Source of the DNA: CAVAVT01 sp963592185
Lineage (GTDB): Bacteria > Bacillota > Negativicutes > Selenomonadales > Selenomonadaceae
NCBI GenBank assembly: GCA_963592185.1
Contig: CAVAVT010000031.1
Location: forward strand, 1-19,856
Direction: 5' to 3'
Length of the DNA stretch: 19,856 bases
Shown: piece by piece, positions 14,449 through 19,856 of the stretch
Layout: every line of letters begins with the position of its first letter
How positions within the stretch are numbered: position 1 is the stretch's first letter
Notes under the pieces: model-generated
The model's database searches: none
Told to the model about the DNA's origin: nothing
What the model saw: only the letters and a program-made list of their open reading frames with translations
Made by a program: the position numbers and the translations under genes

Positions 14449-14475
14449 AAAAGGCAGAGCCGCCGCTCTGCCTTT
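14449..14475 (-). terminator. Intrinsic terminator of the suf operon
   Basis: AAAGGCAGAGC/GCTCTGCCTTT is a perfect 11-bp stem (14475-14465 and 14460-14450) around a GGCG loop, followed by TTTT on the minus strand. It lies about 20 bases after the sufU stop. Confidence 0.9.
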
Positions 14476-14493
14476 AATATCCTATTTACAGCC

Positions 14494-14937
14494 TCACTCT
14501 GACTGGTTTTCATTTTTATCCAATGCGGTTTCCAGTGTGTGCCAGGAAAGTACTGCGCATTTTACACGGGCGGGCATTTTGGAGATGCCCTGGAGGGCCA
14601 TTGCATCGTCAAGCTCCTCCAGCTGTTCCTCGTCAGTGACCTCGCCTTTTATCATGCCGATGAAAAGCTCCGCCAGGTGTTTTGCCTCATCAACCGGCTT
14701 GCCGATGATAAGGTCCAGCATCATGGATGTAGATGCCTGGGAAATGGCGCAGCCCACACCGGTAAAGGAGGCATCCTCAATGACCCCGTCCTTCACGTAA
14801 AGTTCCAGCGTAATCTCATCGCCGCAGCTGGGGTTGTGTCCCCTTTCCTTGCAGCTGCAGGTCTCCAGATGATGGCGGTGCTCCGGGGAGCGGCTATGCT
14901 CCGCCACCAGCTCTGTATAAATATCCTCAAGACTCAT
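14494..14937 (-). CDS. sufU: SufU, zinc-dependent sulfur-transfer protein for SufS
   Basis: Takes persulfide sulfur from SufS and passes it to the SufBCD scaffold. The 147-residue product has the three expected cysteines and the aspartate of the SufU site: Cys38 and Asp40 in NPSCGD, Cys63 in GVGCAIS and Cys127 in MPARVKCAVLSW. The roughly 20-residue insertion before the last cysteine (about 100-120) marks SufU rather than the scaffold IscU. The ATG (14937-14935) overlaps the sufS stop as ATGA. Last gene of sufC-B-D-S-U, with a terminator just behind it. Identity is clear. Confidence 0.95.
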   Translation of the reverse strand: MSLEDIYTELVAEHSRSPEHRHHLETCSCKERGHNPSCGDEITLELYVKDGVIEDASFTGVGCAISQASTSMMLDLIIGKPVDEAKHLAELFIGMIKGEVTDEEQLEELDDAMALQGISKMPARVKCAVLSWHTLETALDKNENQSE

Positions 14938-16169
14938 AAATGCATCACCTTTCTGACCTTCTGCAGTGCCTCAATCCAGCGGTCCACGTCTTCCTTGGTA
15001 TTGTAGAAATAGAAGCTTGCACGGCAGGTGGCATTCTGACCGAGATACTTCATCAAAGGCTGTGCGCAGTGGTGTCCTGCGCGGATTGCCACTCCCTCCG
15101 CATCAAGGATGGTGGAAACATCGTGAGGATGTACATCCTTTACGTTAAAAGTAATAATGCCCAGCTTGTTGTCCTGCTTGGACTCGCAGCCGTAAAGTTC
15201 CACGTAGGGAAGCTCACGAAGCTTCGGAAGTGCATAAGCCACCAGCTCACGCTCTATACGCTCGACGTTGTCAAGGCCCACTTTGTTCAAATAATCGATG
15301 GCAGCGGAAAGACCTGCTGCGCCCCCAACATTCTGGGTTCCAGCCTCAAACTTTGCCGGAAGCTCCGCAAAAGTGGTGTCCTGCTCCTCAACATATTCAA
15401 TCATGTCGCCGCCGGAAAGGAATGGAGGCATTTTTTCCAAAAGCTCACGGCGACCGTAAAGCACACCGATTCCCATGGGGGAAAGAAGCTTATGTCCGGA
15501 GAAAACGAAGAAGTCCGCTCCAAGGTCCTTCACGTCAACCTTCATGTGTGGCGCGCTCTGGGAGCCGTCCACAATCATCACAGCCCCAACGCTATGTGCC
15601 TTGTCCGCAATGAGGCGGACAGGATTTATCAGCCCAAGCACGTTGGACACCTGCGCCACAGAAACTATTTTGGTCTTTTCAGTAATCTTATTTTCCACAT
15701 CCTCCAAGGACAGGTTGCCGTCCTCCTGAAGATAGATGTACTTCAGCACCGCACCGGTGAGCTTGCACGCCAGCTGCCAGGGAACCAGATTGCTGTGGTG
15801 CTCGGAAATGGCGATAACCACCTCGTCACCGGGCTGCAAAAATGCACGGCCGTAGCTATAGGCAAGAAGATTCAGTGACTCGGAGGCGTTCTTTGTGAAA
15901 ATAATTTCCCCAACGGAATCCGCCCCGATGAACTCCCTTACCTTTTCCCTGGTGTTCTCATAAATGTCAGTAGCCGCCACCGACAAGGCATAAGCACCAC
16001 GATGAGGATTGGCATTGCTGGTCTCATAGTAGTCGGTAAATGCGTGTATTACACTTTGGGGCTTCTGGGTAGTCGCTCCATTATCCAAATATGCCAGAGG
16101 CTTTCCGTTCATCATTTTTCCCAAAATAGGAAAATCCTTGCGGTAGTCCGCTGCCGTCAACTCACTCAT
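14934..16169 (-). CDS. sufS: SufS cysteine desulfurase
   Basis: Group II PLP cysteine desulfurase of 411 residues that removes sulfur from cysteine for Fe-S assembly. Visible residues are His124/His125 in SEHHSN, Asp201 in VDGSQSAPH, the PLP lysine Lys227 in SGHKLLSPMGIG, and the catalytic Cys368 in RAGHHCAQPLM, set in the short loop characteristic of SufS. The ATG (16169-16167) overlaps the sufD stop by four bases, and its stop overlaps the sufU ATG, so sufD, sufS and sufU are translationally coupled. Full length for the family. Confidence 0.96.
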   Translation of the reverse strand: MSELTAADYRKDFPILGKMMNGKPLAYLDNGATTQKPQSVIHAFTDYYETSNANPHRGAYALSVAATDIYENTREKVREFIGADSVGEIIFTKNASESLNLLAYSYGRAFLQPGDEVVIAISEHHSNLVPWQLACKLTGAVLKYIYLQEDGNLSLEDVENKITEKTKIVSVAQVSNVLGLINPVRLIADKAHSVGAVMIVDGSQSAPHMKVDVKDLGADFFVFSGHKLLSPMGIGVLYGRRELLEKMPPFLSGGDMIEYVEEQDTTFAELPAKFEAGTQNVGGAAGLSAAIDYLNKVGLDNVERIERELVAYALPKLRELPYVELYGCESKQDNKLGIITFNVKDVHPHDVSTILDAEGVAIRAGHHCAQPLMKYLGQNATCRASFYFYNTKEDVDRWIEALQKVRKVMHL

Positions 16170-17026
16170 CTTGAAAGCCTCCCCATAAGGTAAGAATCGA
16201 TTTCTTCCCTAAGCTCCTCGTTTGGTATTCTTGAAAGTACTGGGTGGAACGCTGCCTCCACCACAAGTTTTCTTGCCTCAGCCATATCAAGGCCACGGCT
16301 CATAAGGTAGAAAAGCTTGTTCTCGTCCATTTTGCCGATGCTTACAGCATGATGGCCGTCCACATCATCCTCTGCGGAAAGCATAATTGGCACGGAGCGG
16401 TTCCGCACCTTTGAGGAAAGGGAAACCACTTCCTCATTTTCCGCACCAACAGAGCCTTTTGAGCCCTGCAGGAAATCCAATGTTCCACGGAAAATTTTGT
16501 CGCATTCGTCCATCAAAGCTCCACGCACCTGCATGTCAGCCTTGGTGCGGAGACCCTTCTGGCGGATGAGATAATTCATGTCTATCTTGCGCTTGCCATC
16601 TCCGAAGTAAAGAGCGTAGATATCCGCCTCGGATTCCTTGCCCTCCATATCAACGGTAAGCTTTGTCACACTTTTTTCTGCCCCAGCCTCAACAGCGGTG
16701 TAGTGAAGCTTTGCATGGTCTGCAAGGCTTACCTCCACATTTCCTGCATGAATCTGGTCCGCAGGACAGAGCTGCACACGAATAAGCTCCAGCTCTGCAT
16801 TTTCCCCAAGCTCCACACGGACAGATGCCTGGGACTCGTCTCTATATTCCAATACGATGGTCTCAGTGGCATTTTTCGGAACCTTGATTACACGCTCCTC
16901 AGCCACGGTATCAGTCAGCACCTCAGTGGGCACAGTGCCCTCGTTGACTCCCAGCCAGCGCCAGGTACGCATTGGGATTTCGCTATATATAGTTTCAAGC
17001 TCTTTTGCTCTATTTTCGCTCATCAT
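16166..17026 (-). CDS. sufD: SufD, Fe-S scaffold subunit, short form
   Basis: Partner of SufB in the SufBCD scaffold complex. At 286 residues it is much shorter than E. coli or Bacillus SufD (over 420). The missing part is the N-terminal helical region, and only the beta-helix core and the C-terminal helical domain remain, the latter typified by KLFYLMSRGLDMAEARKLVVEAAFHPVLSRIP. Short SufD forms are common in anaerobic Firmicutes as far as I recall. Two adjacent ATGs (17026 and 17023) could start it; the second has the better distance from GGGG. Two bases separate it from the sufB stop. It is the gene immediately after sufB, which supports the assignment over a second SufB. Confidence 0.88.
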   Translation of the reverse strand: MMSENRAKELETIYSEIPMRTWRWLGVNEGTVPTEVLTDTVAEERVIKVPKNATETIVLEYRDESQASVRVELGENAELELIRVQLCPADQIHAGNVEVSLADHAKLHYTAVEAGAEKSVTKLTVDMEGKESEADIYALYFGDGKRKIDMNYLIRQKGLRTKADMQVRGALMDECDKIFRGTLDFLQGSKGSVGAENEEVVSLSSKVRNRSVPIMLSAEDDVDGHHAVSIGKMDENKLFYLMSRGLDMAEARKLVVEAAFHPVLSRIPNEELREEIDSYLMGRLSR

Positions 17027-17027
17027 A

Positions 17028-18434
17028 TCACCCCATTGTACCTTCCAGCTCGATATTGACCAAATTGTTCATTTCTACGGCATACTCCAGCGGCAGCTCC
17101 TTGGCGATAGGCTCTACGAAGCCACGGACTATCATGGCACGAGCCTCGTCCTCGCTGATGCCGCGGCTCATGAGATAGAATACAGCCTCATCACTGATGC
17201 GGCCGATTTTTGCCTCATGCCCGATATCTGCCTCATCCCCCTCAATATCCATTACAGGAAGGGTATCGGAACGGGAATAGTTGTCCAGCATCAAGGACTC
17301 GCAGTTCACGGAGCACTTTGCATGGTCAGCATTCTTTGTAACCTTTACAGCGGAGCGGTAAGTAGCCTTGCCGCCAGCCTTGGAAATGGTACGGGTGCTG
17401 ATGTTTGCAGAGGTATGCGGAGCAGCGTGGATTACGCTGGCACCGGTATCAAGGTTCTGTCCCTTGGAGGCAAAAGTAACGCCTGTAAACTCGCAGCGGG
17501 CATTTTCACCATGAAGCACACTGCAGGGATAGAGACAGGAAACGTGGGAGCCGAAGGATCCAGAAACCCACTCGATGATTCCATCCTTTTCCACGAGAGC
17601 ACGCTTGGTGTTCAGGTTCATCATGTTCCTGGACCAGTTCTCAATGGTGGAATAGCGGAGTCTTGCGCCTTCATGTACGAAAAGCTCAACGCAGCCGGCA
17701 TGAAGGTTTGTTACATTGTGTTTCGGCGCAGAACAGCCCTCGATAAAGTGAAGGCTTGCACCCTTTTCAACAATAATAAGGGTGTGCTCGAACTGTCCGG
17801 CACCTGCCGCATTCAGACGGAAGTACGACTGAAGGGGAATGTCCACCTTCACGCCCTCTGGAACATAAACGAAGGAACCACCGGACCATACAGCGCCGTG
17901 AAGGGCTGCAAATTTATGGTCCTTAGGGGGAACCAGTTTCATGAAGTGTTCCTTTACGATGTCCTCGTAATCACGAAGGGCTGTCTCCATATCAGTGTAT
18001 ACCACACCCTGCTTTGTCAGGTCCTCCTGAATGCTGTGGTAAACCACCTCGGAATCGTACTGTGCGCCAACACCGGCAAGGGAAGTTTTCTCCGCCTCTG
18101 GAATTCCCAGTCTGTCAAAAGTATCCTTTATATCCTCAGGAACTTCCTGCCAGCTTCCGGTCATTTTTGCATCCGGGCGTACATAGGTAATAATCTTGTC
18201 CATATCCAGCTCGGAGATATCCGGTCCCCAGGTTGGGAGGTCCAGGCTGTTGTACACTTCAAGGGACTTCAGGCGAAACTCCAGCATCCACTCAGGGTCG
18301 TTTTTCTGCTTGGAAATATCCCTGATTATCTCCTCGGTAAGGCCCTCGTGGGTCTTGTAGATGGAGCGGTCTTCATTTTTTATGTCATAGAGCGTGCGCT
18401 CTATATCCTCAACGTATGTTTTCTTCTTTTCCAT
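17028..18434 (-). CDS. sufB: SufB, Fe-S cluster scaffold protein
   Basis: Scaffold on which Fe-S clusters are built, in complex with SufC and SufD. The 468-residue product is full length and has family-typical segments: GSFVYVPEGVKVDIPLQSYF near residue 190, GCSAPKHNVTNLHAGCVE near 240 and the C-terminal GRISDEAVFYLMSRGISEDEARAMIVRGF. The conserved cysteine region AKCSVNCESLML, near residue 375, carries the residue implicated in cluster assembly. The ATG at 18434-18432 was chosen because AAGAGGTG lies upstream; a GTG three codons earlier is in frame. Spaced 12 bases after the sufC stop, so the ribosome site lies in that gap. Confidence 0.96.
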   Translation of the reverse strand: MEKKKTYVEDIERTLYDIKNEDRSIYKTHEGLTEEIIRDISKQKNDPEWMLEFRLKSLEVYNSLDLPTWGPDISELDMDKIITYVRPDAKMTGSWQEVPEDIKDTFDRLGIPEAEKTSLAGVGAQYDSEVVYHSIQEDLTKQGVVYTDMETALRDYEDIVKEHFMKLVPPKDHKFAALHGAVWSGGSFVYVPEGVKVDIPLQSYFRLNAAGAGQFEHTLIIVEKGASLHFIEGCSAPKHNVTNLHAGCVELFVHEGARLRYSTIENWSRNMMNLNTKRALVEKDGIIEWVSGSFGSHVSCLYPCSVLHGENARCEFTGVTFASKGQNLDTGASVIHAAPHTSANISTRTISKAGGKATYRSAVKVTKNADHAKCSVNCESLMLDNYSRSDTLPVMDIEGDEADIGHEAKIGRISDEAVFYLMSRGISEDEARAMIVRGFVEPIAKELPLEYAVEMNNLVNIELEGTMG

Positions 18435-18446
18435 TATCCGCACCTC

Positions 18447-19241
18447 TTACTTAGCCGGGCAGGGGCAGGGAATGCCGCACTCTGCGCACTTGCCATGCTG
18501 TGCATCCAGAAGATGGGTAAAGCCGCGCTTGTTGATATCTGCGATAAGCTCAGCTCCGCCTTCCTCGATGATTCGTCCGTCCATCAGCACGTGAACCTTG
18601 TCCACGGTGAGCTTCTCGAGGATACGGGTGTTGTGGGTGATGATGAGGCAGGAATTGTCCTGATTGTGGAAAAGGCTTACACCATTGGAAACAATCTGCA
18701 CAGCATCAACGTCCAGACCGGAATCTGTCTCGTCCAAAAGGGCAAGCTTAGGCTCCAGCATGAGAAGCTGAAGAATCTCGTTGCGCTTTTTCTCACCGCC
18801 GGAGAAGCCTACATTCATGTAGCGCTGTGCATAGGCCGGGTCCATTTTCAAAGTCTCCATCATCTGCTTCAGTCTCTTGCGGAATGCAAGAACCTTCAGA
18901 GGCTTGCCGGTCATGGCATGTTTTGCGGTACGGAGCATGTTCTCCACGGTGATTCCCGGAATCTCCTCTGGAGTCTGGAAGGAAAGGAAGATACCCTTTC
19001 TTGCACGCTCAAAGGTCGGCAGCTCCATGAGGCTCTCTCCCTCGAAGCTGATGTTGCCGCCGGTAATCTCATATTTAGGATGGCCCATAATGATGTTCAT
19101 GAGGGTTGACTTTCCTGAGCCGTTTGGTCCCAGTATTACATGGACCTCTCCCTTGTCCACGGTAAGGTTCAGACCCTTCAGGATCTCCTTGCCCTCTACA
19201 CCTGCATGAAGGTCATTGATTTCAAGCAATCTTTCTGACAT
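18447..19241 (-). CDS. sufC: SufC, ATPase of the SufBCD complex, with cysteine-rich tail
   Basis: Cytosolic ABC-type ATPase that drives Fe-S assembly on SufBD. Motifs present are Walker A GPNGSGKST (38-46), signature FSGGEKKRNE near residue 150, and Walker B LALLDETDSGLD near residue 167. The product is 264 residues, about 15 more than usual. The extra part is a C-terminal tail GKCAECGIPCPCPAK with four cysteines (252, 255, 259, 261) that looks able to bind metal or a cluster. Its ribosome site AAGGAGAG lies upstream of the ATG (19241-19239). First gene of the operon, in the order C-B-D-S-U rather than the C-D-S-U-B order of Bacillus. Confidence 0.96.
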   Translation of the reverse strand: MSERLLEINDLHAGVEGKEILKGLNLTVDKGEVHVILGPNGSGKSTLMNIIMGHPKYEITGGNISFEGESLMELPTFERARKGIFLSFQTPEEIPGITVENMLRTAKHAMTGKPLKVLAFRKRLKQMMETLKMDPAYAQRYMNVGFSGGEKKRNEILQLLMLEPKLALLDETDSGLDVDAVQIVSNGVSLFHNQDNSCLIITHNTRILEKLTVDKVHVLMDGRIIEEGGAELIADINKRGFTHLLDAQHGKCAECGIPCPCPAK

Positions 19242-19260
19242 GTCTATATACTCTCCTTCA

Positions 19261-19275
19261 GTCCCACGGTGGGAC
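19261..19275. promoter_or_regulatory. 15-bp palindrome in the suf leader, possible operator or hairpin
   Basis: GTCCCACGGTGGGAC (plus strand) is a perfect palindrome with 7-bp arms around one base. It lies 20-34 bases upstream of the sufC ATG, next to the AAGGAGAG site, in the transcribed leader. It could be a repressor site or an RNA hairpin that affects initiation. Confidence 0.4.
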
Positions 19276-19310
19276 GTAAAATCCTAACTAATTTACTCGG
19301 AATTGTTTTC

Positions 19311-19339
19311 ATTGTATAGTCTTTTATATCCTTTGTCAA
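19311..19339 (-). promoter_or_regulatory. Promoter of sufCBDSU
   Basis: TTGACA (19339-19334), 17 bases, TACAAT (19316-19311) on the minus strand. Start near 19304, leader about 63 nt. A second promoter nearer the Fur-like box is possible but not seen. Confidence 0.8.
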
Positions 19340-19411
19340 ATCCTTGAAACCATTGAAAACACTACACTTGGGCATATTCCTTAGTATTTTGGTCGGAATA
19401 CATTTTATAAT

Positions 19412-19426
19412 TGATATCTATTATCA
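19412..19426. promoter_or_regulatory. Fur-like box between suf and the right-hand transcript
   Basis: TGATATCTATTATCA matches the 7-1-7 Fur pattern at 12 of 14 defined positions. It lies about 110 bases upstream of the suf start, too far for simple repression of that promoter, but only ten bases before the -35 of the plus-strand promoter at 19436. Confidence 0.5.
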
Positions 19427-19435
19427 TTAAGATGG

Positions 19436-19463
19436 TTGATAAATGAGAAATAACAAATATTCT
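19436..19463 (+). promoter_or_regulatory. Possible promoter of the plus-strand transcript
   Basis: TTGATA (19436-19441), 16 bases, TATTCT (19458-19463). Start would be near 19470. It is the best plus-strand match upstream of the strong terminator at 19687-19732. Confidence 0.4.
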
Positions 19464-19469
19464 ATCAAT

Positions 19470-19732
19470 GTTTGTGACTTTTCTATCAGTAGTTCCGACT
19501 TGAAAAATATCTGTTTTTGTATTTAGGAGATGAACGCTAATGAAAAATCTTATTTAGATTTATTCTCATTAAGGATGGTGAAAAATTTTTCGTCCCTCTA
19601 TGTAATATCTCCGCCTTATTCCCGTATAAAGTACGAAAATCAAAAGATTTTTCAAAAACTCCCACCTCTTTTTATTCATCCCTCAGAAAGGAGCCTATCA
19701 AAATGTGAAAGCATTTGATAGGCTCCTTTTTT
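19470..19732 (+). ncRNA. Candidate CU-rich small RNA right of suf
   Basis: A plus-strand transcript of about 260 nt is implied by a possible promoter (19436-19463) and a very strong terminator. A 62-codon frame (19530-19718) covers it but is unconvincing: AGGAG abuts its ATG with no spacing, its last codons lie in the terminator stem, and the predicted protein has no recognisable features. The RNA is rich in C/U blocks: TCCCTCT (19593-19599), CTCCCACCTCT (19659-19669) and CATCCCTC (19678-19684). These resemble the C-rich seeds of known iron-responsive small RNAs such as FsrA. CACCTCTT at 19663-19670 is the exact complement of the sufB ribosome site. The 5' end is uncertain. Confidence 0.45.
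19687..19732 (+). terminator. Very strong intrinsic terminator
   Basis: Perfect 16-bp arms (19687-19702 and 19714-19729) around an 11-base loop, followed by TTTTTT (19727-19732). It ends a plus-strand transcript with no convincing protein gene before it. Confidence 0.93.
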
Positions 19733-19856
19733 CATTTTACCTTCATCCTATATATTACCCCGGTTTGTGTCATGAAAAAGCTAGGAAAATAATATGGTTG
19801 AAGAATTTAAGGCTGCTGTGAAGCTGTAAGTTTTTGTCAGCCTATAACGAGGAAAA
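19733..19856 (+). other. Right edge: non-coding, possible start of a new unit
   Basis: No gene is seen in the last 124 bases. The segment from about 19760 to 19856 loosely recalls a cobalamin-riboswitch core (an AGGAAA stretch, then GGTTGAAG, then GCTGTAAG), but the diagnostic CCCGC is absent. This is not called as a riboswitch. Confidence 0.25.

Noticed and set aside
16857..19109. A 750-codon plus-strand open frame opposite sufC/B/D
   Set aside because: It lies wholly antisense to three clear Suf genes, has no recognisable domain and no ribosome site, and its composition is that of a reverse-strand shadow.
19530..19718. A 62-codon plus-strand frame at the right end
   Set aside because: AGGAG directly abuts its ATG, its end is inside the terminator stem, and it resembles no protein. 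The transcript is better treated as non-coding.
19760..19856. Possible cobalamin riboswitch at the right edge
   Set aside because: GCTGTAAG and an AGGAAA stretch fit loosely, but the CCCGC core is missing and the downstream gene is outside the window. An Rfam search of the extended sequence would decide.
1..19856. CRISPR arrays, insertion sequences, tRNA or rRNA genes
   Set aside because: No regularly spaced repeats, transposase-like proteins, terminal repeats, or tRNA/rRNA signatures were seen on either strand.

Overview
The window looks like a chromosomal segment of an anaerobic, low-to-mid GC bacterium with Firmicute-type gene content. The most likely group is the Negativicutes (Selenomonas/Anaerovibrio-like). 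This rests on family resemblance and gene content: an anaerobic GlpABC glycerol-3-phosphate dehydrogenase, a SufU-type Fe-S operon without Isc genes, DUF3791/DUF3990-type small genes, purine-rich ribosome sites and ATGA-coupled genes. It was not tested by any database search. Nearly everything is on the minus strand. The exceptions are a Tat-exported metallophosphoesterase (8029-9354) and a probable non-coding transcript at the right end.

Layout, left to right. The first 38 bases are the start of glycerol kinase (glpK, minus). Positions 458-4544 hold glpC, glpB and glpA, transcribed A-B-C, from a promoter near 5019-5045 with a leader of about 470 nt that contains two CRP-like operators and competing RNA pairings. 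Positions 5195-7763 hold the methionine ABC importer metN-metI-metQ, ended by a good terminator. The metallophosphoesterase is followed by a convergent EamA permease and then enolase (10484-11785). Between enolase and metY (O-acetylhomoserine sulfhydrylase, 12239-13534) lies a probable small RNA with its own promoter. Positions 13737-14298 hold a three-gene small cassette whose middle gene is reduced to 37 codons. Positions 14494-19241 hold sufC-sufB-sufD-sufS-sufU, transcribed in that order. The right end has a Fur-like box, a CU-rich probable RNA on the plus strand and a very strong terminator.

How the parts fit. GlpK and GlpABC together oxidise glycerol to dihydroxyacetone phosphate using an anaerobic, membrane-linked Fe-S enzyme, and enolase lies lower in the same glycolytic route. 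MetNIQ imports methionine, while MetY makes homocysteine from O-acetylhomoserine and sulfide. Suf supplies Fe-S clusters to enzymes such as GlpA and GlpC.

The most interesting signals are regulatory. Fur-like 7-1-7 palindromes sit in the promoter of the small RNA at 11878-11989, at the enolase promoter, and upstream of suf. Both candidate small RNAs carry CU-rich stretches complementary to Shine-Dalgarno sequences, which suggests a RyhB/FsrA-like iron-sparing circuit. The other notable find is the DUF3990-like gene that kept both ends but lost its middle in frame, leaving its two partner genes intact.
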